Shown: positions 1 through 8,483, counted from the first letter of the stretch. The stretch: DNA of 29,964 nucleotides from Candidatus Zixiibacteriota bacterium (GCA_900498245.1 LS998015.1:1301216-1331179); one strand, 5' to 3'. The notes: generated by a model from the sequence alone, not told the origin. Made by a program: numbers and translations.

Positions 1-224
1 ACGATGAATTTGACATGATGCTCCAGGAGAAAACGGATGTCCTGGCGCGTAAACTGCGTTATTATTTCCTTGGATCGACCGCCGTAAGGCGACCGTCCGA
101 CATCACCAAAATAAACCAGATTTTCTTCCGGCAACATCTTCATGATTTCCGCGACAACCGTGAGTCCCCCCACTCCCGAATCGAAAATCCCTATCGGCCG
201 GTCCCGCAAATTATCAGAATTCAT
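1..224 (-). CDS. murI: Glutamate racemase, N-terminal part (cut by window edge)
   Basis: This gene should make D-glutamate from L-glutamate in the cytoplasm for peptidoglycan. Reading the minus strand from an ATG at 224, the first ~74 residues show the family's opening pattern: [14 protein letters not shown] at about residues 12-25, with the first-half catalytic Asp in FDSG, then [14 protein letters not shown] near residues 43-56. The two catalytic cysteines would lie beyond position 1 and cannot be checked. The start codon overlaps the stop of the upstream amidase gene (ATGA, 221-224), so translation is probably coupled. A cell-wall hydrolase followed by a cell-wall precursor enzyme makes functional sense. 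The third base of the motif block (GDVGR where many members have GDTAR) is a mild variation. Confidence 0.9.
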   Translation of the reverse strand, partial: MNSDNLRDRPIGIFDSGVGGLTVVAEIMKMLPEENLVYFGDVGRSPYGGRSKEIITQFTRQDIRFLLEHHVKFI

Positions 225-1696
225 TTGGCACTCTCATATTTATCTCTGAAATTTTTGAGTCCCTCATATATCGCCTCGGCCACTTTTTCCCGGAAGTTTT
301 TGCTATCCAGCAATTTCTCGTCGCCGGAGTTGGTGATAAAAGCCGTCTCGACCAGGATCGAGGGCATATATACTCCGTTCAACACAAAAAATCCGGCCTG
401 GTCGATACCGCGATCCGATGTCTCGCTGATATTTTTGCGCAATTCCCGGTTCACAAATGACGCCAGGTCATCCGATTCATTTTGAAATTCCGTCTGAATC
501 ATGTCACTCAGAATTAAATCCAGGGTATTTTTTTCTCCTTCGCCGGCGGCGTTCCGTTCGGCCAAAAAGGGCGCATTTTCCAGTTGAGCAGCGGCTCGGG
601 CCGAATCATTCTTGGCCGGGGCCAGAAAGAAGACCTGATATCCGCGGGCCGAACGTTTCGGTGAGGCATTGGCATGAATCGACACGAATATATCCCCTTT
701 GACCAGATTGGCTTTATTGGCTCGGTCAACCAATGGGACATAATCATCTTTGTCCCTGGTTAATACGGCCTCAAAAACCTTGTCTTTACGGATAATTTTG
801 GCCAACCGTTTGGCGATATCGAGTACAACATCTTTCTCCCGGGTATTTCCGGCCCCGATCGCTCCGTAGTCACTGCCCCCGTGCCCGGCATCGATAATTA
901 TCTTCTGGATTCGCGCATCCGGACCCACCATCGGCGGCTCAGCCGCTATTTGTGCGGCGGCGCTCGTGTCGATAATGGCAATCTGGATCCTTCCCGGATT
1001 CGTCAAGTATCGGTGCGTGAATTTCCCGATCCCGCGGCGCAGTCGGAATGAAACCTGCGTCGAACCTTCGAATTGTACCGCGTTTATATCGTACAGATAC
1101 GTGCTTGACTTACGGGATAATATCTGACGGCGATTGACCGTTCCTTTTGAGATGGAGACATTGAGCCAGTTGCCTTCCGATGTGAAAATATCATATTCGA
1201 GGGGCTGACTGACATATATATCGATCAAAAGGCCATTGGCCTTTCCCGAAAGCGCGACATCGGTTACATTATAACGACGGGAATCGAATCGAATGGTCTT
1301 CTTGCCGTCGTCCCAGGAAACCTGCTCCTGGCGGATATTATCGAAAAAGGGAAGAAAGGTCTCGGCGGGCAGATACAACTGGCCCTTATTCAACCGGGCC
1401 GGGAAAGAAAGGTTTTTTACCGAATCGTCCATGCGGAAAAAAGGGGAATCAAGGAAGAAGGTGAAGTTGTGCTTTTCGGTCTTGTATGTAACGGACTGCC
1501 CGACCTGTTCCCAGGAAATTCTGTCGCCGAACAACGCCGCCAGTTGGGACATGGAGAAATAAACCACATTCCCCTCGAGTGTATAATCCACTTTTTCCAG
1601 CCCGCCCGGCATCTGAACAGATATTTGCTGCCCTGCCGCCGCCTCAAAAAATGTCAAAATTGTGGCTGCGGCAATTATATATTTTGACTTATTCAT
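221..1696 (-). CDS. Periplasmic N-acetylmuramoyl-L-alanine amidase (Amidase_3, AmiC-like)
   Basis: This is a zinc amidase that cuts the lactyl-amide bond between MurNAc and the stem peptide, for example at division septa. I start it at the ATG at 1696 (491 aa) because a signal peptide begins there ([17 protein letters not shown], then GQQ). The longer open frame upstream lies inside smpB. Residues ~30-140 look like a copper-amine-oxidase-N-like module ([24 protein letters not shown]). Residues ~145-245 look AMIN-like. Residues ~263-485 are Amidase_3. Expected zinc ligands are present: H272 in DAGHGG, E287 in NTREKD, H341 in SIHANA. The catalytic Glu is at about 450 in LVETAFITN. The 5' end overlaps smpB by 8 bases and the 3' end overlaps murI by 4. 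The AMIN-like module may position it on the wall or envelope. Confidence 0.9.
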   Translation of the reverse strand: MNKSKYIIAAATILTFFEAAAGQQISVQMPGGLEKVDYTLEGNVVYFSMSQLAALFGDRISWEQVGQSVTYKTEKHNFTFFLDSPFFRMDDSVKNLSFPARLNKGQLYLPAETFLPFFDNIRQEQVSWDDGKKTIRFDSRRYNVTDVALSGKANGLLIDIYVSQPLEYDIFTSEGNWLNVSISKGTVNRRQILSRKSSTYLYDINAVQFEGSTQVSFRLRRGIGKFTHRYLTNPGRIQIAIIDTSAAAQIAAEPPMVGPDARIQKIIIDAGHGGSDYGAIGAGNTREKDVVLDIAKRLAKIIRKDKVFEAVLTRDKDDYVPLVDRANKANLVKGDIFVSIHANASPKRSARGYQVFFLAPAKNDSARAAAQLENAPFLAERNAAGEGEKNTLDLILSDMIQTEFQNESDDLASFVNRELRKNISETSDRGIDQAGFFVLNGVYMPSILVETAFITNSGDEKLLDSKNFREKVAEAIYEGLKNFRDKYESAK

Positions 1697-2174
1697 CCCG
1701 TTTTCTCTTTGATTTCTGGCGGACGGCTCGCTCCATGGCACGATCCGCCTCCTTGCGGGCCGCCACCTCCCGTTTATCATACATTTTTCGGCCCCGAGCC
1801 GTAGCCAGTTCTATTTTAACATATGGTCCTCTGAAGTAAATCCGTACCGGTACCAATGTCAATCCTTTTTCCGCCGTGGCGGCCAAGAGTCGGCGGATTT
1901 CCCTCTTGTGCAATAGGAGCCGGCGCGGGCGCAGCGGATCATGGCTTTCATGGCCGGCCATTTCATACGGTGATATGTGAAGGTTAAACAATATGACCTC
2001 GCCATGCTCCACCGATGCATAACTGTCGGAAAGATTTACTTTGCCGGCTCTTAAAGATTTTACTTCGGTTCCGCGCAATTCAATGCCCACCTCCCGCCGC
2101 TCCAGTATCTCATAATCCCGAAATGCCTTACGATTGGTGACTATATTCTTTTCTTTTACTTCTTTTTCCGGCAT
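1689..2174 (-). CDS. smpB: SsrA-binding protein SmpB
   Basis: SmpB binds tmRNA and brings it to stalled ribosomes for trans-translation. The 161-residue product has the family hallmarks: an N-terminal block (NRKAFRDYEILERREVGIEL), GTEVKSLRAGKVNLSDSYA, then HISPYEMAGHESHDPLRPRRLLLHK, and a basic Lys/Arg-rich tail expected to fold in the decoding site. The frame is open to a TTG at 2210, but those bases are better explained as a -35 box (TTGCAA) followed by TATATT at 2182-2187. I therefore use the ATG at 2174. No Shine-Dalgarno sequence precedes it, and the message may be nearly leaderless. It is first in the operon smpB-amidase-murI. No ssrA gene was recognised in the window. Confidence 0.95.
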   Translation of the reverse strand: MPEKEVKEKNIVTNRKAFRDYEILERREVGIELRGTEVKSLRAGKVNLSDSYASVEHGEVILFNLHISPYEMAGHESHDPLRPRRLLLHKREIRRLLAATAEKGLTLVPVRIYFRGPYVKIELATARGRKMYDKREVAARKEADRAMERAVRQKSKRKRDE

Positions 2175-2181
2175 ATCGACT

Positions 2182-2210
2182 AATATAGATTTATAACGGA
2201 ACTGTTGCAA
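2182..2210 (-). promoter_or_regulatory. Putative smpB promoter (TTGCAA-17-TATATT)
   Basis: On the minus strand TTGCAA (2205-2210) and TATATT (2182-2187) are 17 bases apart. The ATG of smpB lies only 7 bases past the -10, which implies a very short or absent 5' leader. The -35 is a palindrome shared with the promoter proposed on the other strand. Confidence 0.45.
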
Positions 2211-2233
2211 TTATTTTATCTTTGCGATATCTT
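2205..2233 (+). promoter_or_regulatory. Putative promoter of the nitrilase-family gene (TTGCAA-17-TATCTT)
   Basis: TTGCAA at 2205-2210 and TATCTT at 2228-2233 are separated by 17 bases. The predicted start of transcription, near 2240, leaves about 20 bases before the GTG at 2262, enough for the AGAGG ribosome site at 2253-2257. The -35 is the same six bases used in reverse by smpB. Confidence 0.4.
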
Positions 2234-2261
2234 AAAGTCTAACAATAAGAAAAGAGGATTC

Positions 2262-3047
2262 GTGATTAGAGCTGGCCTGTTTCAAAATAACCCCGCCTTC
2301 GGGAAAATAGAAGCCAATGTCGAGTATGTCCTCGATATCCTGAGTGATGTCAAATTTGATTTAATGGTCCTTCCGGAATTATTTGCAGCCGGATATCTTT
2401 TTGAAAACAGGGAAGAGGCCCTCGCTTTGGCCGATTCTCCTGGAACCGGATATACCTTTGAAGCGATGCGGCGGCTGGCCCATGAAAAAAATGCCCTCGT
2501 TGTTTACGGATTCCCGGAAAAATCCGGGGACCGGGTATATAATTCGGCTATGGCTATATATCCCGATGGCCGCTTCCTGGTATATCAAAAGACGCACCTC
2601 TTCAATACTGAAAAGAATATCTTTTCACCGGGCGAGAGCGGTTTCTCAGTCTTTGACTTCCGGGGCATCAAAGTCGGAATGATGATTTGCTTCGATTGGC
2701 GCTTCCCCGAGTCGGCCCGCAAATTGGCCCTTCTGGGTGCACAGGTGATCTGTCATCCTTCTAACCTGGTATTGCCCCACTGCCCCCAGGCGATGGTAAT
2801 CAGAGCGCTCGAAAATGGCGTTTTTACCATAACCGCTGATCGCGCCGGGGATGAATCTCGAGCCGGCCAATCCCTGCATTTTATCGGCCATTCCCGGATA
2901 ATTGCGCCGGATGGAAAAATTCTGGGAGAATTGGGGGAAGTCGAACCGGCGCAACTTGTTGTGCAAATTGACCCTTCGCAGGCCCTGAATAAATCGGTTA
3001 CTTCTTTGAATGATCTATTCGCCGATCGCCGCCCCGAGTTTTATTGA
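2262..3047 (+). CDS. Carbon-nitrogen hydrolase, nitrilase superfamily
   Basis: This is an amidohydrolase that would cleave a small amide or nitrile through a cysteine thioester in the cytoplasm. The substrate cannot be read from sequence; omega-amidase, N-carbamoyl hydrolase and related roles are all possible. The superfamily triad is complete: Glu39 in LPELF, Lys110 in YQKTHLF, Cys143 in MICFDWRFPE. I choose GTG at 2262 (261 aa) because AGAGG lies 4-5 bases upstream and the protein then opens with the usual strand (IRAGLFQNNPAFG). A TTG at 2205 in the same frame falls in the promoter region. The gene is divergent from smpB. The gene downstream is a lone receiver with a 111-base gap that holds no clear terminator. 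Confidence 0.88.
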   Translation: MIRAGLFQNNPAFGKIEANVEYVLDILSDVKFDLMVLPELFAAGYLFENREEALALADSPGTGYTFEAMRRLAHEKNALVVYGFPEKSGDRVYNSAMAIYPDGRFLVYQKTHLFNTEKNIFSPGESGFSVFDFRGIKVGMMICFDWRFPESARKLALLGAQVICHPSNLVLPHCPQAMVIRALENGVFTITADRAGDESRAGQSLHFIGHSRIIAPDGKILGELGEVEPAQLVVQIDPSQALNKSVTSLNDLFADRRPEFY

Positions 3048-3158
3048 TTCAGCCGATATTCCCCTTCGTCCTGCGGCCAATTTTATCTTTGCCGCTAATA
3101 AATCCCGGCCCGTTGCCGATACTTATTTAAGATTATAAGACATTAGAGAATTATAAAT

Positions 3159-3560
3159 ATGGCTATTTCACAAAAAATCGGGACCGCCAAGATTCTGGTA
3201 ATCGACGATGAGCCTCAAATCACCGAGATTGTCGAGGCTTTCCTTTCCAATGCCGGACATCAGGTTTTTGTCAACAATGTCGCCAACGAAGGTTTAAAGC
3301 GCGCCAAACAGGTTAAACCCGATATCATCCTCCTTGATATTATGATGCCGGGGACCGACGGCTATGGCGTCTGCAACGATCTCAAGAACGACCCCGCTAC
3401 GGCCAATATCCCGGTCGTCTTTCTGACCGGTAAGGATCGTAATGATGATATGGGCCGTTCCTTCAAAGTGGGCGGTGACATGTTCATCAAAAAGCCTTTC
3501 TCCTGTGAACGGCTTCTCGAAATCGTCAATATTATCCTCATGTCAACCGGGAAAAAATAA
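3159..3560 (+). CDS. Stand-alone response regulator receiver (CheY-like)
   Basis: This is a single-domain phospho-acceptor protein of 133 residues. Acidic pocket D16/D17 (VIDDEP), phosphorylation site D60 (ILLDIMMPG), T90 (FLTGK) and K111/K112 (KKPF) are all in place for a functional receiver. No output domain follows, so it would act by protein-protein contact, for example in motility, pilus control or a phosphorelay. No histidine kinase is encoded nearby, so the partner is unknown. A strong hairpin terminator follows at 3594-3616, which makes this gene the end of its transcript. The start ATG is preceded by a weak AGAGAA site. Confidence 0.9.
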   Translation: MAISQKIGTAKILVIDDEPQITEIVEAFLSNAGHQVFVNNVANEGLKRAKQVKPDIILLDIMMPGTDGYGVCNDLKNDPATANIPVVFLTGKDRNDDMGRSFKVGGDMFIKKPFSCERLLEIVNIILMSTGKK

Positions 3561-3593
3561 TTGCTCTTAGGCCCACTCGGAAAAGTCTTTTAG

Positions 3594-3616
3594 GCCCGCC
3601 TCCCGGCGGGCTTTTC
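3594..3616 (+). terminator. Intrinsic terminator after the receiver gene
   Basis: GCCCGCC (3594-3600), loop TCCC, GGCGGGC (3605-3611), then TTTT. This is a perfect 7-bp GC stem with a short T tract, 33 bases past the stop codon. Confidence 0.8.
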
Positions 3617-3652
3617 TATTTCGTCTCCTGCCGCCTTGAATTGTAAAACACT

Positions 3653-3680
3653 TTGAAAAAGATCGCTTTCGGATTAAATT
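3653..3680 (+). promoter_or_regulatory. Putative rlmN promoter (TTGAAA-16-TAAATT), near-leaderless
   Basis: TTGAAA at 3653-3658 and TAAATT at 3675-3680 are 16 bases apart. The rlmN ATG is 8 bases after the -10 and no Shine-Dalgarno sequence is visible, so transcription would start at or very near the ATG. Confidence 0.4.
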
Positions 3681-3688
3681 AATAAAAT

Positions 3689-4726
3689 ATGGAACGAATC
3701 AATCTCCTCGGACGCACCGTTGCCGAGATGCAAGACCTCATGTTGGAGATGGGGGAGAAGCCCTTCAAGGGGCGCCAGTTGTTTAAATGGTTGTATGGCG
3801 CAAATCAACCCGACTTTTTGCATATGACGGATCTTTCCTTGTCAGTACGGCACCAACTGGCGGAAAAATATAGATTTGAGGGCCTCGTTCCCGAAAAGAT
3901 TTCCCGATCCCGGGATGGTACCGAAAAGATTCTCTTCCGGCTGGATGACGGCAACGTTGTCGAAACCGTCATGATCCCCGAAAAGGCCAAAAAGACCATC
4001 TGCGTTTCCAGCCAGGTCGGCTGTGCCCTGGGATGCCGTTTCTGCGCCACCGGAAAGATCGGCTTTAAACGGAATCTGACGACCGGTGAAATAGTCGGCC
4101 AACTCCTCTTCATCCGCCGCCAATACGGGCCGGATTCATTTCAGAATATTGTCTTTATGGGCATGGGTGAACCGCTGATGAATTTCCCCAATTTGATTTC
4201 CTCAATCGGGATAATTTCATCGGAACTGGGATTGGCCCTCTCGGCCAAGAAAATTACCGTTTCTACCGTCGGGCTGGTCCCCAAAATATATGAACTGGCC
4301 GATACCGGTCTGAAAGTCAATCTGGCCGTTTCCCTGCACGCCGCCACTGATGAAAAGCGGCGGGCCATAATGCCGGTTTCGCGCGGATATATACTTTCCG
4401 AATTAATGGATGCCGCCCGTTATTTTACCCGGAAGCGAAAAAAGAGGATTACCTTTGAGTATATCTTATTCGAGGGCTTCAATGATTCTTTTGACGATGT
4501 CTTGGCGCTGAGTAATCTGATCAAAGGGATTCCCTGCAAGATTAATATTCTTGCATATAACCCGGTGGGAAGTTTGCCGTATAATAGACCTTCCGATGAA
4601 AAAGTAGATGAATTCGGCCGGCTTCTTTATCCTCGGGCCCCGGCAGTGACCGTTCGCAAGAGCCGCGGCCTCGATATTGATGCCGCCTGTGGCCAGTTGG
4701 CTGGAAAATATCTAAAATCCTTATAG
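3689..4726 (+). CDS. rlmN: 23S rRNA (adenine2503-C2)-methyltransferase RlmN
   Basis: This is a radical-SAM enzyme that methylates C2 of A2503 in 23S rRNA, and of A37 in some tRNAs, using a methylated cysteine intermediate. The 345-residue length is typical. The [4Fe-4S]/SAM motif CxxxCxxC is C112-C116-C119 (GCALGCRFCATGKIGF). C105, seven residues before, and C334 near the C-terminus (DIDAACGQL) match the second pair of essential cysteines. GMGEPLMNF and the ISTVG-like block (ITVSTVGLVPKI) fit the family. The start lacks a ribosome-binding site and sits 8 bases from a TAAATT -10 box. An exported-protein gene begins 11 bases after the stop and carries its own GAGGAG site, so the two are probably co-transcribed. 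Confidence 0.96.
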   Translation: MERINLLGRTVAEMQDLMLEMGEKPFKGRQLFKWLYGANQPDFLHMTDLSLSVRHQLAEKYRFEGLVPEKISRSRDGTEKILFRLDDGNVVETVMIPEKAKKTICVSSQVGCALGCRFCATGKIGFKRNLTTGEIVGQLLFIRRQYGPDSFQNIVFMGMGEPLMNFPNLISSIGIISSELGLALSAKKITVSTVGLVPKIYELADTGLKVNLAVSLHAATDEKRRAIMPVSRGYILSELMDAARYFTRKRKKRITFEYILFEGFNDSFDDVLALSNLIKGIPCKINILAYNPVGSLPYNRPSDEKVDEFGRLLYPRAPAVTVRKSRGLDIDAACGQLAGKYLKSL

Positions 4727-4737
4727 AGGAGTCGCGG

Positions 4738-6135
4738 ATGCGTAAATCAACTTTCGTTTCAGTCGTGTTCCTGTTAATCTTGATTCCGGCCCTTTCGGTT
4801 TTCGCCAATGAGTTCGATGTTACCGGACTTCAATTTTCGGGCTCCGGCTGGGGGAACAGAACCGCTCAATTTTCCATTAGCAATCTCAGCCCCGACTATA
4901 AATGGGTGGTGGCACAAATCAATGTCGCCTTTGCCGGTCCTACCGACGGCCCTGTCAGAACATTTCGCCAGTCCTTTTTCATGGATCCGTCCGCTTCCCT
5001 GAAGGAGAGCCTCCCTTTCATTATTCCGGGAAACTACGGTAAAGGCATCATAAACATTAAATTGTATGATGTCATCGACACTCTCGATGAATTATTCGAA
5101 TCCCAGGTATTTTTTGCCCGAATCGATACCCTGAACTTCAGCGTCCCGTCGGCCGTCAAAAATATTCTCGATGCCGGCCTTAATGCTCCGATTTTTGCCG
5201 ACCGAAGCGAAATGTTCGACAATCAATTTCACCGCCTGCTTGTTTATCTGATCGCCGAAGGAAAAACAGCCGCCGAAATTGCCCGGATGACCTCGGCCGA
5301 TACGGCTTTTGTAAATCAAGCCATATCCCTCCTTATCCAGAGGAATTTTCTCGCCGGCAATGCCGGCAAAATTCGACCTGCTTTTGCCGTTATCGATCCG
5401 GCGACACTGAAACGGCTGAAGCCCGACATTGATCGGGCCATAGATGATTTGACGACCCGCCTGGCCGCGGCGATGCCTGCTTATGACAGTCTCATGGCAC
5501 GGCTGGTAAAGGAAAATAAATTAACTTCGGATCCCAATAATATCATGGACGGCGGCTCCATTGTTCATCATAAATTTCCGACGGTTCTGGCGCTCTTCCT
5601 CTGGGACAGACTGGGCCGCAATTTTGTAAATGACGGCACTCCGTTTAATATTTTCAATTTATCCGATCCCTGTGACGCCGATATGGGGAAATTCATGTCC
5701 CTCGTCGCCGCGGGCGGCCAATTTGTGGGGAATTCGTTCTATTATGTTTTCAGCGAAAATGACGGATACAGGTTTTATTGCGGGGTCGACAATCCCGACG
5801 TGGTATGCACGGCCTTGTCCCGGCCCATGACCGGTTTGAGAATATATTATCAATGGGAATTTCCGCAAAAATACGCCCCGGATTTTTATAATTATAATCC
5901 CGACAAAATTGAACCGTTCTTGTCCCTGCTGGATATGAAAGTCTCCCCCCCGGCATTGAAATTAAGAGATGAACTGGTTGACGCCTTCGCCGGCGATAAA
6001 ATCTACGAACTGCCGGGCGCCCGTTACTGGGCCTGGAACCTGATCGTATCTTCGGTAATAAATAGATTGGAAAAAGAAAAGGTCCTCTCCCGAGAAGGAT
6101 CGGGGGTCTATCTCCTAAATAAGGTGACCGACTGA
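4738..6135 (+). CDS. Exported protein of unknown function with a winged-helix-like segment
   Basis: I do not recognise a named family. The 465-residue protein starts with a clear signal peptide (MRKSTFVSVVFLLILIPALSVFA, cut before NEFD). Residues ~25-135 are beta-rich and could form an Ig-like domain. Residues ~160-210 (HRLLVYLIAEGKTAAEIARM, then SADTAFVNQAISLLIQRNFL) have the helix-turn-helix and wing spacing of a MarR/ArsR-like winged helix. The last ~40 residues (VINRLEKEKVLSREGSG, then VYLLN) again resemble a recognition helix plus wing. The middle, ~215-420, is rich in aromatic residues and unassigned. GAGGAG precedes the ATG by about 8 bases. Its stop overlaps the next lipoprotein gene by one base (TGATG), so the two probably work together in the envelope. 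The DNA-binding-like fold may be used for protein contact. Confidence 0.8.
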   Translation: MRKSTFVSVVFLLILIPALSVFANEFDVTGLQFSGSGWGNRTAQFSISNLSPDYKWVVAQINVAFAGPTDGPVRTFRQSFFMDPSASLKESLPFIIPGNYGKGIINIKLYDVIDTLDELFESQVFFARIDTLNFSVPSAVKNILDAGLNAPIFADRSEMFDNQFHRLLVYLIAEGKTAAEIARMTSADTAFVNQAISLLIQRNFLAGNAGKIRPAFAVIDPATLKRLKPDIDRAIDDLTTRLAAAMPAYDSLMARLVKENKLTSDPNNIMDGGSIVHHKFPTVLALFLWDRLGRNFVNDGTPFNIFNLSDPCDADMGKFMSLVAAGGQFVGNSFYYVFSENDGYRFYCGVDNPDVVCTALSRPMTGLRIYYQWEFPQKYAPDFYNYNPDKIEPFLSLLDMKVSPPALKLRDELVDAFAGDKIYELPGARYWAWNLIVSSVINRLEKEKVLSREGSGVYLLNKVTD

Positions 6136-6542
6136 TGAAATATTATCGATTTATATCTGTATTTCTCCTGGCGACCGGTCTTATTATCCTTATCGGTTGC
6201 CGGGCCAAGAATCCGTCCCGCGACGAAATCCCGGTTATAAAAAACCTTCTGGCCAAATTGGAGGCAGGTGTTCGGGATCGCAACCCTGCCGCCATCGATT
6301 CCCTTATAATCGCCGACGCCTATTCCAAAGGGTACAGTTCGGAAAAATTATTGTCGGACGTCTATCCCGATGGCGTCGGGACCTTCCTCACTTTTGCCGA
6401 GAGGGAATTTTATTATTCGGATAATAATGGTGTTGTCAACTGCCGTATCAAGGCCGACCCCGCCGATACCGGCCGAGCCATCGAATTCGATCTGGTGAAA
6501 ACGGGCGGCCGGTGGCTGATAGAGAAATTTGAATTAAAATAA
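6135..6542 (+). CDS. Small lipoprotein, NTF2-like fold possible
   Basis: This 135-residue protein has a lipoprotein signal. A hydrophobic stretch of residues 8-21 ends in the lipobox LIGC, with Cys22 as the acylation site. The mature part (EIPVIKNLLAKLEAGVRDRN, then PAAIDSLI, and later GVVNCRIKADP and a closing GGRWLIEKFELK) has the order of elements seen in small NTF2/SnoaL-like periplasmic proteins, but the match is by pattern only. Translation is coupled to the upstream exported protein by a one-base stop/start overlap, suggesting a shared envelope role. The residue after Cys is Arg, not Asp, so outer-membrane sorting is plausible if Lol-type rules apply. Confidence 0.8.
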   Translation: MKYYRFISVFLLATGLIILIGCRAKNPSRDEIPVIKNLLAKLEAGVRDRNPAAIDSLIIADAYSKGYSSEKLLSDVYPDGVGTFLTFAEREFYYSDNNGVVNCRIKADPADTGRAIEFDLVKTGGRWLIEKFELK

Positions 6543-6571
6543 AAAAAGGTCCCGCTTTTGACGGGACCCTT
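6541..6571 (-). terminator. Intrinsic terminator between two convergent genes
   Basis: GGTCCCG (6548-6554), a 7-base loop, then CGGGACC (6562-6568). On the minus strand the stem is followed by seven T (A run at 6541-6547), so it terminates the S41 protease transcript. The plus-strand side has only a weak T tract but may also serve the lipoprotein operon. Confidence 0.8.
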
Positions 6572-6587
6572 ATACTGCGGATGCTTA

Positions 6588-8420
6588 TTATTCGGACGGC
6601 ACTTCACCGCGCGTCTGGCCGGACTGCAGAATTTTCGTGTATTCCGTCTTGTCCCCGAGCAATTTTACGGCCTGGAGAACACCGGGATCGCTCTTGAGAA
6701 TCACTTCTTCATAAACCCCGCGCTCGCCGCTCAATTTGGCCACCAGTTCCCGCTTAATCGCCTTCCTGATGTAATCAAGAGAATTGGCGAAATCGGCTTC
6801 CTTTTCATTTTCTATCTTCTTTTCGAACTGGGCGATGGACGCGTCAAAAATGGTGTCCTTCTTTTCATCCTTTACGATTTTCTTGATATTATCAAGCGAT
6901 GATTCCAAAGATGTCTTATATGTGAAATCCTTGCTCGCCATGAAATCCTTGAATTCCTTAACCATTTCATCGGTGACAACCACGTTGCGGTCGATGTCGG
7001 GGTGGGAGGCCAGGTATTTTACAGCATAATCGAAGAAAAGCATCTTTCTTTCGAGATTTATTTCAAGCGGGGTTAGAAAACGATCCTGCTCGGTTTCGAC
7101 ATCGGGAAGAATCCCGCCGCCGCCATAAACAACCCGACCCTTATTGGTATAGTAGACCTCTTTGTTTTTAATCGCCAGCGAATCGGTCTTCAACGAATCC
7201 GCCGTTGAGTCCTGATCGGAATTCATGGCCACCATATCGGCCAAGCTGACCTTTTTCTCCTTATCCGGTTTCTGAATGCACCTTCCCGACGGCACATAAT
7301 ATTTGGCCGTGGTCAATTTCAGTGCCACATCATCATCATTGCCGACGGGGAATATCTGCTGAACCAGACCCTTGCCATAGGTAGGATGACCCATGATAAT
7401 GCCGCGATCCCAATCCTGGATGGCACCGGCAACAATTTCCGAGGCCGATGCGGTTCCTTCATCGACCAGCACTACCAGCGGCTTATCGGGATAAAGTGGG
7501 GCTCTTCGTGAGTAATAGCGTCTCTCCGTATCGGCATATTTTCCGCGCGTATAGACTACCAGTTTTCCTTCGGGGATGAATAGTTCCGAGGTTTCAACGG
7601 CTTGCTGAAGCAGTCCGCCGCCGTTGGAGCGGATATCAAATATCAGACCATCGACGCCCTTGGCATTCAAATCCTTGACCGCCTGCGTCAATTCGTTGCT
7701 GGTCTCCTCGGCAAATCGGGATAGCCGGATATAGCCGATATTGGTTCCGGGAACCACTCCGTAATAACTGACCGATTTGAGTTCGATTACGGCCCGCTCC
7801 ACATCGAAATCGAGCAGGTCGGGAATTCCTTCCCGCTTGATTTTAAGCGTCACTTTGGTCCCGGCCGTTCCCCGCATCAGTTTGGCGGCATCCGACGTGG
7901 TCATTTTATAAGTTGATTTGCCGTCAATTTCGTAAATGATGTCTCCCGATTTCAGGCCCCGCTTGTATGCCGGGGAGCCTTCCATCGGAGTAACTATGAT
8001 AATATGATCATTGCGGGCATCAATCTCCATTCCCAGTCCTTCATATTTCCCGTGAGTACTTTCCATCAACTGATCATAGGATTGCTTTTCCATCAGGACC
8101 GAGTAACGATCAAGATCCTCGAGCATCCCGCGGATACCGGCATCAATTAACTTCCTCGTGTCGATATCTTCCATATATCGATTCTTAATGTCAAAAACCG
8201 TTTGATCGAATTTCTTGATTTCCCGGAATATAGTCTCGCGCGAATCACCGGAGGCCGTATCGGATGCCGCTGGAACTTCGTCAAGGTTGATGTGAACGGT
8301 ATCTGCCAGAAAAATCGTTTTGGTCTTCGGCGGCTGGACGGCCTCACCGCTTCCTGCCAGCCATATTAATCCCAGCAAAAATACTGTCAAAGCTACAACC
8401 GATAGTGTAAAATTCTTCAT
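6588..8420 (-). CDS. C-terminal processing peptidase, S41 family (CtpA/Prc-like)
   Basis: This is a periplasmic serine protease that trims or degrades proteins from their C-termini. I start it at ATG 8420 (610 aa), since AAAGGAG precedes it by 8 bases and a signal anchor follows (MKNFTLSVVALTVFLLGLIW). Residues ~85-120 contain the usual helical entry (FDIKNRYMEDIDTRKLIDAG). A PDZ domain covers ~125-210 (GLGMEIDA, GLKSGDIIYEIDGK). The S41 core covers ~225-400 with DIRSNGGG, nucleophile Ser325 in GTASASEI and general base Lys350 in PTYGKGLVQQ. The last ~180 residues, after GGGGILPDVE, form an extension with charged helices that I cannot assign. It stands alone, with its own promoter and terminator. 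Substrates are not evident. Confidence 0.93.
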   Translation of the reverse strand: MKNFTLSVVALTVFLLGLIWLAGSGEAVQPPKTKTIFLADTVHINLDEVPAASDTASGDSRETIFREIKKFDQTVFDIKNRYMEDIDTRKLIDAGIRGMLEDLDRYSVLMEKQSYDQLMESTHGKYEGLGMEIDARNDHIIIVTPMEGSPAYKRGLKSGDIIYEIDGKSTYKMTTSDAAKLMRGTAGTKVTLKIKREGIPDLLDFDVERAVIELKSVSYYGVVPGTNIGYIRLSRFAEETSNELTQAVKDLNAKGVDGLIFDIRSNGGGLLQQAVETSELFIPEGKLVVYTRGKYADTERRYYSRRAPLYPDKPLVVLVDEGTASASEIVAGAIQDWDRGIIMGHPTYGKGLVQQIFPVGNDDDVALKLTTAKYYVPSGRCIQKPDKEKKVSLADMVAMNSDQDSTADSLKTDSLAIKNKEVYYTNKGRVVYGGGGILPDVETEQDRFLTPLEINLERKMLFFDYAVKYLASHPDIDRNVVVTDEMVKEFKDFMASKDFTYKTSLESSLDNIKKIVKDEKKDTIFDASIAQFEKKIENEKEADFANSLDYIRKAIKRELVAKLSGERGVYEEVILKSDPGVLQAVKLLGDKTEYTKILQSGQTRGEVPSE

Positions 8421-8455
8421 CCGGAATACTCCTTTATATGCCAACTCACGTAGGC

Positions 8456-8483
8456 AATTTAACCGTTTACACCTCTTTGTCAA
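8456..8483 (-). promoter_or_regulatory. Putative S41 protease promoter (TTGACA-16-TAAATT)
   Basis: On the minus strand a perfect TTGACA (8478-8483) and TAAATT (8456-8461) are 16 bases apart. The start codon lies 35 bases past the -10, with room for the AAAGGAG ribosome site. The same -35/spacer/-10 arrangement precedes the subtilase gene. Confidence 0.5.

Noticed and set aside
2205-2261. TTG starts that would lengthen both the nitrilase-family gene and smpB
   Set aside because: The added residues are not family-like, and the bases are better explained by promoter boxes. GTG 2262 and ATG 2174 fit the families.
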